A DNA stretch of 64,000 nucleotides, from contig CAVOGC010000038.1 in assembly GCA_963695105.1 (NCBI GenBank), forward strand, positions 62,001 to 126,000, written 5' to 3'. The notes beneath the pieces are model-generated. The model made no database searches and was not told the DNA's origin. It saw only the letters and a program-made list of their open reading frames with translations. The DNA is from Competibacter sp963695105. Lineage in GTDB: Bacteria; Pseudomonadota; Gammaproteobacteria; Competibacterales; Competibacteraceae. The position numbers were made by a program, and so were the translations under genes. Below are positions 18,197 through 27,571 of the stretch, one piece after another. Position 1 is the first letter of the stretch, and each line of letters starts with the position of its first letter.

Positions 18197-18619
18197 TCAT
18201 GGCATCAGCCGCATGTAGTCGCGGTAGATACAGCGATCCATCACCACGGTCAGACCAGCCGCACGCGCCCGCAGCGCCGCCGCCGGTTCCACCACCCCGT
18301 CTTGCAGCCAGAGAGCAGGCAGTTTCAGGGCGATGCAGTCGTCGGCAATGGCGGCGACATGGCTGGGATCGCGAAACACATCCACCAGATCCACCGGCTC
18401 GGGCAAATCGCGCAGGCTGGGATACGCTCGCTCGCCCAGCACCTCCGCCACCGCCGGATTGACTGGGATGATTCGATAACCGAACCCTTGAAGCGCCCGG
18501 GCGACTCCATGGCTGGGCCGCCCCGGCGAAGCGGACAGCCCGACCACGGCGATGGTCTTGATCCGCTCCAGGAGGGCGCGGATTTCATCCGAAGAGGGAT
18601 TGGCAAAACCGGTATTCAT
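18197..18619 (-). CDS. CoA-binding (Rossmann) domain protein, YccU-like
   Basis: The 140-residue protein is a single CoA_binding domain, shown by IAVVGLSASPGRPSHGVARALQGFGYRIIPVNP at the N-terminus, AYPSLRDLPEPVDLVDVF in the middle and PALWLQDGVV near the C-terminus. Proteins of this size bind CoA or nucleotide and have no assigned reaction. The start at 18619 is the first Met of the conserved fold; a longer frame reaches into lysA. It lies 58 bases downstream of lysA on the same strand and is probably read with it. Confidence 0.88.
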   Translation of the reverse strand: MNTGFANPSSDEIRALLERIKTIAVVGLSASPGRPSHGVARALQGFGYRIIPVNPAVAEVLGERAYPSLRDLPEPVDLVDVFRDPSHVAAIADDCIALKLPALWLQDGVVEPAAALRARAAGLTVVMDRCIYRDYMRLMP

Positions 18620-18677
18620 GAAGTTGGCTCTTTGCGTGGTTTCCACTAGACCATCGCGGGGCTTCAATAATTCGAGC

Positions 18678-19925
<1,248 letters not shown>

Positions 19926-19928
19926 GCT

Positions 19929-20075
19929 TCAAGGCTTCGCGGTGGGGATCTGCTCGGACGATGGCGGTTGCGACTGGGGTTTGGGCAAATACAGCGGACC
20001 TTTCTGGCCGCAACCGGCCAGCAACGCGGCCAACAGCAGCCCCGCCAGCACCGGTCCGGGACGAAATCCAGGCAT
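19929..20075 (-). CDS. lptM: LPS translocon maturation chaperone LptM-like small lipoprotein
   Basis: This 48-residue lipoprotein has the lipobox LLAALLAGC with Cys at residue 22, then GQKGPLYLPKP, the conserved core of LptM (YifL). LptM helps mature the LptD-LptE outer-membrane translocon. Its location immediately before lysA is the classic one. The start at 20075 gives a normal signal peptide; the frame can be extended to 20198 but that part is not family-like. Confidence 0.9.
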   Translation of the reverse strand: MPGFRPGPVLAGLLLAALLAGCGQKGPLYLPKPQSQPPSSEQIPTAKP

Positions 20076-20209
20076 TTGAGGGGTTCCCCCGAGGTCGGAC
20101 ACGAAAAACGCCGCCAGTATAGCGCGCAATTGGCCGGGCGGCGCGGCTTGACAAGCCGGGCCGCTTTCCCCGGTAATGCCGCCTGACCGCCAATTCACGG
20201 GAATTGCTC

Positions 20210-20893
20210 ATGACCGATATGCCGCTGACCACCGTCGAGATCGAACCCGCCGGCGCCGCCCGCTCCAGCGTGATCTGGATGCACGGGCTGGGCGCCGATG
20301 CCCACGATTTCGAACCCATCGTGCCGGAACTGCGCCTGCCGCCGGAACTGGGGATCCGCTTCGTCTTTCCCAACGCGCCGATTCGCCCGGTCACCGTCAA
20401 CGGCGGGATGCGGATGCGGGCCTGGTACGATGTGCTGAGCATCGACCTGCCGCGTCAGGAAGATCCCGATGGCGTTTACGCCTCCGAGCGGGCGATTTAC
20501 GAGTTGCTCGAACGCGAGAAAAAGCGCGGAGTCCCCGCCGAGCGCATCGTGCTGGCCGGTTTTTCCCAGGGTGGCGCCATGGCGCTGCATACCGCGCTGC
20601 GTTACCCCGACCAACTGGCCGGCATTCTGGCCTTGTCCTGCTACCTTCCCCTGGCCAGCAAGCTCAATGGCGAACGACGGCCGGCCAATCAGCAGACACC
20701 GATCTTCATGGCCCACGGCGATTACGACGCGGTCATTCCAATGCGCTACGGCCAGCAAAGCGCCGAGTCGCTGGAGAACCTGGGTTATCGAGTGGAATGG
20801 CGGGATTACGGCATGGGCCACGAAGTGTGCTGGCAGGAAATCCGCGATGTCGCCGACTGGCTGGGACGGGTATTGGCTGCCGCCAGGGCTTGA
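20210..20893 (+). CDS. Alpha/beta hydrolase, carboxylesterase/phospholipase type
   Basis: The 227-residue cytoplasmic protein matches the phospholipase/carboxylesterase family (EstB, YpfH-like). The triad is S119 in LAGFSQGGAMAL, D173 in HGDYDAVIP and H204 in GMGHEV. VIWMHGLGADAHDF carries the oxyanion region and FVFPNAPIRPVTVNGGMRMRAWYD is the family's second signature. A GGGA ribosome-binding site eight bases upstream supports ATG 20210. It hydrolyses short-chain esters in characterised members. It is divergent from lptM, where many relatives carry cyaY instead. Confidence 0.92.
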   Translation: MTDMPLTTVEIEPAGAARSSVIWMHGLGADAHDFEPIVPELRLPPELGIRFVFPNAPIRPVTVNGGMRMRAWYDVLSIDLPRQEDPDGVYASERAIYELLEREKKRGVPAERIVLAGFSQGGAMALHTALRYPDQLAGILALSCYLPLASKLNGERRPANQQTPIFMAHGDYDAVIPMRYGQQSAESLENLGYRVEWRDYGMGHEVCWQEIRDVADWLGRVLAAARA

Positions 20894-20902
20894 ACGATCC
20901 GG

Positions 20903-22107
20903 CTAGCGTGGGTTGGTCTGCCCGTTCACGATCACGAAATTCTGATGGGATTCGGCCCAGCGCACGGCGATGTCGTTGCCGGTGACCGGAAAGTTGGGCA
21001 GAACGTACTCGCCGCTGACCCCTTGCAGGTAATCCACGCCCAGGGTGGTCACGGTGAAGCTGACATTGGCGAACTCCACCCCGTCGGCGAAGGCCCGCAG
21101 ATTGTGGCCACCGTCGCCCAGCGCGCTCCAGTTGAAGGTGTAGCCAAAGCCGTTGTCAGCATCGCCGCAGACTTCAATCGTATCGCCCCGCGCGGCGCCG
21201 TGGCCACCCGCCGGCGCTCGCCGCCGTCGATTTCCACCTCCACCGTGCCAGCCTGACAAACCCAGCCCCGGATCAGGCCGATCCCGCTCTCGAACGAGCC
21301 TTGCTGGGGGCTTTCCAGATGAGCGTCAGTTCCGCCCAGTGGGACCGCCTCGGCCGACCGCGGATCGGTCGGATTCCGGCTGGCGTCGGCGATCACGAAA
21401 TTCTGGTGAGGTTCGGACCAGCGTACCGCGACATCGTTGCCGGTGACCGGGAAGTTGGGCAGAACGTACTCGCCACTCGCACCTTGCAGGTACTCAACCC
21501 CCAGAGTGGTCACGGTAAAGCTGACGTTGGCGAACTCCACGCCATCGGCGAAGGCCCGCAGATTATGGCTGCCGTCGCCCAGCGCGTTCCAGTTGACCGT
21601 CAGCCCAAAGCCGTTATCCACATCGCCGCAGACCGCCGCCGTATCCCCACGCGCGGTGCCGTAGGCAACCGTCCGTGGCGCGGCGCCGTCGATTTGCACT
21701 GCCACCGTGCCGGCTTGGCAGGCCCAGCCCCGGATCAGCCCGATCCCGCTCTCGAACGAACCTTGTTGCGGGCTTTCCAGGGAGGCTTCCGAAGAGTTGG
21801 TCGGGGCAGGGTAGCTAACTTCATTGGAGAAATCGCTCCTGACGGTCTGAGTCCGGTCGTAGGCGGTGACAGCGAAGTAGTAGGTTATCCCTGCCTCAAG
21901 GTCCGTCAAGGTGTAGCGGGTCTGATCACCGACATCGACGCTGGTGGTGTAATTCCGGCTGGAACGCCCATAGTGCAGGATGTAACCCCCCACATTCGGA
22001 GCCGTGCTGGCGTCCCAAGCCAAAGTGATCTGTACGGTTTGGGCGGCGGAAATACCGGGGAAGCAACCTAGCACTCCCGTCAGCACCAGCAAACCGAATG
22101 TCTTCAT
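20903..22107 (-). CDS. Secreted FnIII protein with two 154-residue repeats (frameshifted)
   Basis: A signal peptide (LLVLTGVLGCFPGISAAQ) leads to a fibronectin type III domain (LAWDASTAPNVGGYILHYG ... ITYYFAVTAYD) and then two copies of a ~154-residue repeat beginning LESPQQGSFESGIGLIRGW and ending near HQNFVIAD/HQNFVIVN. Similar repeats occur in predicted secreted gammaproteobacterial proteins; I know no assigned function. In the second copy one base is missing near 21201-21203, so RRRVA is followed by wrong-frame sequence. Restoring one base gives an open frame to the stop at 20903. Without repair the protein would end about 60 residues after the break. It is likely exported or surface associated. 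Confidence 0.75.
20906..21785 (-). repeat. Two tandem copies of a 462-bp coding repeat
   Basis: The same stretch is found twice with a period of 462 bases, for example at 21261 and 21723 (cccagccccggatcag). The copies are nearly identical over the first ~60 bases and near-identical elsewhere, with scattered third-position changes. The period equals 154 codons, so the duplication is in frame. Confidence 0.9.
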
Positions 22108-22261
22108 GGCCGTTACACCACTCACTAACCGCAACCCACAGATCAAGCAAACAAGACTGAACCCGACGCCCATTCCCAGCGGCGTGCCTGACCGGAACAG
22201 CTAATTGCAAAGGGCGGAATCGGCCCGGACAAACGATACGGCAATCCCGCCCCTCATTGGT

Positions 22262-22729
22262 TCACTTGCTTTCGGGCAACTTGTATGCACCACCACAGAT
22301 GATGAGACCATCCACCTTCTGGATGTAGGTTGTCTTCGGCTCTTCCTGCTTGCTCACGGGGTTCAGATAGGTGTAATCCACCCATCCCGACCCTTTGTTT
22401 TTTGCAAGCTCATTGATTTCCTTGCGGAACAGTTTTCCCTTGCTATCTGGTTTGTCCAGCAGATTTACCCCGATCAGCTTGGGGTTGGGGTGGCCGACCA
22501 TCACGCCATCCGTGTCGTAGGCAAAAACATAGAGATCACCCTTGGCGAACATGCCATCGGGTTTATTGAATTCCGCCAGAGCCTTATCCTTGCCATGCTC
22601 GTTGAGATAGGCCACCGCCTTTTCCACCATCATCTTTGCGTCTTCCGGCGTGCCCCGCTCACCCGCGTAGGCCAACCCCATGACGGCAAGGATGAAGATA
22701 AACAACACGCCAACCGCTTTTCTGAACAT
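22262..22729 (-). CDS. Secreted cache-domain protein
   Basis: The 155-residue protein has a signal peptide (AVGVLFIFILAVMGLAYA) followed by a single cache-like sensor domain: AKMMVEKAVAYLNEHGKDKALAEF, FAKGDLYVFAYDTDGVMVGHPNPKLIGVNLLD, and a closing KTTYIQKVDGLIICGGAY. These domains bind small organic ligands and usually sit on chemoreceptors or kinases. Stand-alone secreted ones occur and their role is unclear. AAGGAGG six bases upstream fixes the start at 22729. A candidate promoter lies about 100 bases upstream on the same strand. Confidence 0.88.
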   Translation of the reverse strand: MFRKAVGVLFIFILAVMGLAYAGERGTPEDAKMMVEKAVAYLNEHGKDKALAEFNKPDGMFAKGDLYVFAYDTDGVMVGHPNPKLIGVNLLDKPDSKGKLFRKEINELAKNKGSGWVDYTYLNPVSKQEEPKTTYIQKVDGLIICGGAYKLPESK

Positions 22730-22839
22730 GTCCGTCCTCCTTCGGGTCATCCATTCCGACTTATCGACCGAATGCGTCCCGTTATTGAACGATATTTAGA
22801 CATCATGTCCGAAAAATAGAGCATTCATTGCTCATGGTT

Positions 22840-22848
22840 ATTATAGCA
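22840..22848 (-). promoter_or_regulatory. Extended -10 promoter candidate for cache-domain gene
   Basis: Read on the minus strand the sequence is TGCTATAAT, a perfect -10 hexamer with the TGn extension. No good -35 is present at normal spacing, which extended -10 promoters can tolerate. The surrounding 22800-22900 stretch is unusually A/T rich for this window. It would give a leader of about 100 bases. Confidence 0.5.
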
Positions 22849-22925
22849 GAGTATCATTTTCATATCATTTCAATTAAATTTTAAATGGTTTTTGGCACCC
22901 TGGATCCGGTTTGTCGCGCCCACCG

Positions 22926-24324
22926 TCAGGGCAACTCCGCCAGCCAGGTCCGCGCCTGCGCCGCCGCCTCCCGCACCCGGTTCGGGGCGGTGCCGCCCAG
23001 CACGTCGCGGGCCGCCACCGACCCCTCCAGCGACAGCACCGCGAACACATCGTCCTCGATCAGCGGCGAGAACTCGTTGCAACTCCGCCAGCGCCATATC
23101 CGCCAGATCCCGTCCGGTCTCGACCCCCAACCGCACCGCCCTGCCGACAACTTCATGAGCATCGCGGAACGGCACACCCTTGCACACCAGGTAGTCGGCC
23201 AGATCGGTGGCGGTGGCGAAACCGCGCCGGGCGGCCTGAAGCATATTGTCGCGTTTGGGACGCAACGCCGGGATCATGTCGGCGAAGGCGCGCAGGCAGC
23301 CTCGCACGGTATCGACCGTGTCGAACAATGGCTCCTTGTCTTCCTGATTATCCTTGTTATAGGCCAGTGGCTGGCTCTTCATCAGCGTCAGCAGCGCGAT
23401 CAGGTTGCCGTTGACCCGGCCGGTCTTGCCCCGCACCAGTTCCGGCACGTCGGGGTTTTTCTTCTGCGGCATGATCGAGGAGCCGGTGCAAAACCGGTCC
23501 GGCAGGTCGATGAAATCGAACTGCGCCGAGGACCACAGCACCAGTTCCTCGGCCATCCGCGACAGATGGGTCATCAGAATCGCGGCGACGGCGGTAAACT
23601 CGATGGCGAAATCCCGGTCGCTGACCGCATCCAGGGAATTGGCGCAGGGCGCGGCGAAATCCAGCAGTTGCGCGCTGTAATGACGGTCCAGCGGATAGCT
23701 GGTGCCCGCCAGCGCCGCCGCGCCCAGCGGCATGACGTTGACCCGCTTGCGACAGTCCACCAGCCGCTCGTAATCGCGCTTGAGCATCTCGAACCAGGCC
23801 AGCAGATGGTGGCCGAAAGTCACCGGTTGCGCGACTTGCAGGTGGGTGAAGCCGGGCATGATGGTATCGGTCTCGCGCGTCGCCAGATCCACCAGCCCGC
23901 TCAGCAGGCGCTGGAGTTCGACCCGGATCGCGTCGATGGCGTCGCGCAGGTACAGCCGGATGTCGGTGGCGACCTGATCGTTGCGCGAGCGGCCGGTATG
24001 CAACCGCTTGCCGGCGTCGCCGATCCGCTCGATCAGCCGCGCCTCGATATTCATATGCACATCTTCCAGTGCCAGCGACCACTCGAACTCGCCGCGTTCG
24101 ATCTCGGCGCGAATCTCCTCCAATCCGCGCACGATGGCCGCGCAATCCTCCCGCGACAGCACCCCGACCCGCGCCAGCATCCGGGCATGAGCCATCGAAC
24201 CATCGATATCCTGGCGGTACATCCGTCGGTCGAATTCGACCGAGGCGGTAAACGCCGCCACGAATGCATCGGTGCTCTCGGTGAATCGTCCGCCCCAAGT
24301 CTGATTGGTCTGTGTGTCGCTCAT
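22926..24324 (-). CDS. argH: Argininosuccinate lyase ArgH (one frameshift)
   Basis: The enzyme splits argininosuccinate into arginine and fumarate. Signatures include WGGRF at the start, HTGRSRNDQVATD, MPGFTHLQ.AQPVTFGHHLL, and the catalytic loop GSSIMPQKKNPD. The frame is broken near 23076. Upstream it reads DMALAELQ, then an extra base (g on the plus strand) breaks the frame, and the correct continuation EFSPLIEDDVFAVLSLEGS resumes in the next frame and ends at 22926. Removing that base gives ELQEFSPLIEDD, in line with the family. As written, translation runs into about 65 wrong residues and ends at 22870. Because arginine synthesis is usually essential in free-living cells, a sequence error is as likely as a real mutation. 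Confidence 0.88.
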
Positions 24325-24372
24325 GAGATATTCTGTGTGTTAAATGAAGAGAAGCCATAGCTTAGCAAAATC

Positions 24373-25296
24373 ATGCCCTCCGACATCTTGCGCATCGCCA
24401 CCCGCAAAAGCCCGCTCGCTCTCTGGCAGGCCGAACACGTCGCCGCGCGCTTGCGTCAGTTTCATCCCGGCCTGCGGGTCGAATTGGTCGGCATGGTCAC
24501 CCGCGGCGACCGGATTCTCGACAGCCCGCTGGCCAAGATCGGCGGCAAGGGCCTGTTCGTCAAGGAACTGGAGCAGGGCCTGCTGGACGGGTGCGCCGAT
24601 CTCGCCGTTCACTCCATGAAAGACGTGCCGGTGGATTTCCCCGCCGGTTTGGGCTTGCCCGTGATTCTGGCGCGCGAGGACCCGCGCGATGCCTTCGTTT
24701 CCAACGCTTACCCCCACCCCGATGCCCTGCCGAGCAACGCCCGGATCGGCACCTCCAGCTTGCGCCGGCAATGCCAGTTGGCGGCCCGCTATCCAGGTTG
24801 GCGGATTCGCGGCCTGCGCGGCAACGTCAACAGCCGGCTGGCGAAGCTGGACGCGGGCGAGTTCGACGCCATCATTCTGGCCGCCGCCGGCCTGAAGCGG
24901 CTGGGATTGGAAGAACGCATCACTGTCGCCCTGGAACCGGAATTCAGCCTGCCGGCCATCGGCCAGGGAGCGATCGGGGTGGAGTGCCGGATGGACGACC
25001 CTCGAACCCGGACGCTGATCACTCCACTCGACGACACCTCCACCCATACCCGGGTCGCGGCGGAACGCGCCCTCAACGCCCGCCTGCAAGGCGGCTGCCA
25101 GGTGCCGATTGCCGGCCATGCCCTGCTGGAGCGGGATCGAATCTGGCTGCGCGGCCTGGTCGGCGAACCCGACGGCAGCCGGCTCGTGGCCGGCGAACTC
25201 CGAGGTCCGACCGAGCAGGCGACGGCACTCGGAACAGCGCTGGCCGAGGAGTTGCTCGGACGCGGCGCCGACGCGATCCTGCGGCGACTACTATAA
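24373..25296 (+). CDS. hemC: Hydroxymethylbilane synthase HemC
   Basis: The 307-residue porphobilinogen deaminase joins four porphobilinogens into hydroxymethylbilane. It has the N-terminal RIATRKSPLALWQAE, the catalytic Asp D84 in HSMKDVP, RRQCQLAARYP.W, and C242 in LQGGCQVPIAGHA, which binds the dipyrromethane cofactor. Length is normal. It begins the hemC-hemD-hemX-hemY operon, six bases before hemD, and is divergent from argH across 48 bases. Confidence 0.97.
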   Translation: MPSDILRIATRKSPLALWQAEHVAARLRQFHPGLRVELVGMVTRGDRILDSPLAKIGGKGLFVKELEQGLLDGCADLAVHSMKDVPVDFPAGLGLPVILAREDPRDAFVSNAYPHPDALPSNARIGTSSLRRQCQLAARYPGWRIRGLRGNVNSRLAKLDAGEFDAIILAAAGLKRLGLEERITVALEPEFSLPAIGQGAIGVECRMDDPRTRTLITPLDDTSTHTRVAAERALNARLQGGCQVPIAGHALLERDRIWLRGLVGEPDGSRLVAGELRGPTEQATALGTALAEELLGRGADAILRRLL

Positions 25297-25302
25297 AAGC
25301 CC

Positions 25303-26103
25303 ATGGACGTCATCACCTCGACCTTGAACGGCCTCGGCGTGCTGGTCACCCGGCCGGAACATCAGGCCGACAGCCTGTGCCGGCTGATCGAGCGCCACGG
25401 CGGCGTCGCCATCCGCTGGCCGGCGCTGATCATCGCCGAACCGCGCGACCCAGCGCCGGCCCTGGCCCTGTTCAACCGGTTGGTCGATTACGATCTGGCG
25501 ATTTTCACCAGCGCCAACGCCGTGGAGCGGGCGTTGCCGGCGATCCGCGAGCGCGGCGGTATCCCCGAACAACTGGAGATCGCCGCCGTCGGCCGGGCCA
25601 GCGCCCAGGCGCTGGCCCGGCACGGCATCGACCGCTGCCTGCAACCCGAGGACGATTTCAGCAGCGAAGGGCTGCTGGCGCTGCCGCGCCTGCGGCAGGT
25701 GACCGGCCAGCGCATCGCCATTGTCTGCGGCGAAGACGGCCGGGAACTGCTGGTCGAAACCCTGGCCGCTCGCGGCGCGTGGGTGGAGCGCGCCGAGGTT
25801 TACCGACGCGAGCGCCCAGCGACCGGCGGCATTGAGACACTGCTGACACGCTGGAAGTGTGGTGAAATCGGCGCCGTAACGGTCACCAGCAGTGAAAATC
25901 TGCGGAATCTGTTTGATATGCTTGGCGTAGCCGGGCAAGATTATTTGTGTGATACGCCCCTGATCGTGGTCAGTGCCCGCATCCGCCGGATCGCCGCGGA
26001 ATACGGCTGCCGCCGCCTCTTGCTCGCCCGGGACGCCGGCGACGACGCCATCGCCGCCGCGCTGCTCGACCTAACGACGCATTCCCTCTCACCCGTTCGG
26101 TAA
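25303..26103 (+). CDS. hemD: Uroporphyrinogen-III synthase HemD
   Basis: The 266-residue protein has the two-lobed HemD pattern: VLVTRPEHQADSLCRLIE near the start, DLAIFTSANAVERALP, IAAVGRASAQALARHGI, IVCGEDGRELLVETLAARGA and AVTVTSSENLRNLFDML near the end. HemD closes and inverts ring D of hydroxymethylbilane. The family is poorly conserved in sequence, so position between hemC and hemX adds weight. The gene is six bases from hemC and seven from hemX. Confidence 0.95.
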   Translation: MDVITSTLNGLGVLVTRPEHQADSLCRLIERHGGVAIRWPALIIAEPRDPAPALALFNRLVDYDLAIFTSANAVERALPAIRERGGIPEQLEIAAVGRASAQALARHGIDRCLQPEDDFSSEGLLALPRLRQVTGQRIAIVCGEDGRELLVETLAARGAWVERAEVYRRERPATGGIETLLTRWKCGEIGAVTVTSSENLRNLFDMLGVAGQDYLCDTPLIVVSARIRRIAAEYGCRRLLLARDAGDDAIAAALLDLTTHSLSPVR

Positions 26104-26110
26104 ATACGAC

Positions 26111-27571
26111 ATGACAGACAAAGCAACCGATCCCGAAATCGCCAACGGCGCAGCGGCCAAACCCGAGACCCCAACCACCCCGCAGCTCGCCAAAACCACC
26201 GCACCCCCTCCGGCGCCCGCACCCAAGAGCGGGCGCGGGCTGGCGGCGTTCGCCCTGCTGGTCGCGCTGGGCGCCGGCGGCGGCAGCGGTTATCTCTGGT
26301 ACATGGGGCAACAGGACCAGGCCACCCAGACCACCCGGCTGGATCAGGCGATCAAACAAGCCATTGCCCAGCGCGACCCCGAGTTTCAGGCGCTGAAAAG
26401 CCAGGTCCAGCAACTGCAAGCGCTGAAGGGCGGACTCGATCAGTTGCGCACCGATGATCAGGCGCTCAAGGAACAACTGCTGGGCCTAACCGGCGACTTG
26501 CAACCGCTGAAAAATGCCATGGAACTGAGCAAGGGCGAGGTCGACATCGTCAAGGGGGAAATCAACCTGCTGCGAGAAGGCCAGGACTCCCACAAATCCA
26601 CCGTTCGGCAGCAGAAAGAACAGCTCGAAGCCACGCTGCGGGAACAGGAAACCCGCCTGGGCAAGCTGAGCGAACACCTGCGGAACCTGCAACTCAGCCA
26701 TAACGGCCTGACGGAAAATCTGGAAACGGTCAAGACCGTGGCTTCGCAAGGCGGCGACGTCAACGCTTTCCCGCTGGCGGAGGTGAACTACCTGCTGCGG
26801 CTGGCCGATGCCAAGCTCAAGCTGGAACGCAACGTCCCCGCCGCCCGACTGGCGCTGGAAGCGGCCCAGCAGCGGCTTAAAGCGGTCAACGAAAGCGGTC
26901 TGGCCCCGCTGCGGACCATGCTCGGCGAAGCCATCGCCAGCCTGCGCGGCGTCAAGATGCCCGATTTCTCCGGCTTGGCGCACAAGATTCTGGAACTGGA
27001 AAAAGACGCCGACGCGCTGCCGCTGAAGCTCGACTCGGGCGTACCCGACATCAAGAACCGGGTCAAGCCGGCCACCGGCGTCACCGTGAGCGACGACATC
27101 AGCCGCTCCTGGTGGGACCGCGCCACCGAGGCGGTCTGGAACCAGTTCAAGGACATCGTGGTGATCCGGCGCGAGCGCAGCGAAGCGCCACCGCTGATCG
27201 CCCGCGAAGAGGAGTACTTTCTGCGCCAAAACCTGCGGCTAGAGCTGGAGAGCATGCGGATGGCGCTGCTAGCCGGTGACGCCACCGCCTTTCAGGATTC
27301 CTATCAACTGACCCGTGATTGGGTCGAAAAATATTTCGATGGCCAGGACCCGCGGGTCGCCGCGTTCCTCGCGGAACTGCAAGCCCTGCAGGCGGTGCAG
27401 TTCAATCCCTACATTCCGGACTTGACCAGCCTGAACCAGGCCTTCAACGACTTTATGACCCAACGGCAACCGATTCGCGCCGTGCGCCAGGCTCCAGCGG
27501 CCTCGACGGTCGTACCGGCGACGGAAGTCTCGACCGAACAATCGGCGGCGACTGAAGGGGAAAAACCATGA
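26111..27571 (+). CDS. hemX: HemX-family membrane protein (uroporphyrinogen-III C-methyltransferase-like)
   Basis: This 486-residue protein starts with a Pro/Ala-rich cytoplasmic tail, has one membrane helix at about residues 43-65, and then a long Gln/Leu-rich coiled coil (about 75-205). A globular periplasmic part follows, including AEVNYLLRLADAKLKLERNV and SWWDRATEAVWNQFKDIVVIRR. Databases often call HemX a methyltransferase, but there is no SUMT motif here. A structural or scaffolding role in haem synthesis is the better reading. Its stop overlaps the hemY start by four bases. Confidence 0.92.
   Translation: MTDKATDPEIANGAAAKPETPTTPQLAKTTAPPPAPAPKSGRGLAAFALLVALGAGGGSGYLWYMGQQDQATQTTRLDQAIKQAIAQRDPEFQALKSQVQQLQALKGGLDQLRTDDQALKEQLLGLTGDLQPLKNAMELSKGEVDIVKGEINLLREGQDSHKSTVRQQKEQLEATLREQETRLGKLSEHLRNLQLSHNGLTENLETVKTVASQGGDVNAFPLAEVNYLLRLADAKLKLERNVPAARLALEAAQQRLKAVNESGLAPLRTMLGEAIASLRGVKMPDFSGLAHKILELEKDADALPLKLDSGVPDIKNRVKPATGVTVSDDISRSWWDRATEAVWNQFKDIVVIRRERSEAPPLIAREEEYFLRQNLRLELESMRMALLAGDATAFQDSYQLTRDWVEKYFDGQDPRVAAFLAELQALQAVQFNPYIPDLTSLNQAFNDFMTQRQPIRAVRQAPAASTVVPATEVSTEQSAATEGEKP

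Noticed and set aside
22885..24360. Plus-strand ORF of 491 codons opposite argH
   Set aside because: Antisense shadow produced by high GC; no ribosome-binding site and no recognisable motifs.
26111..27571. Uroporphyrinogen methyltransferase activity for HemX
   Set aside because: No SAM-binding SUMT motifs are present; the name is a historical carry-over.
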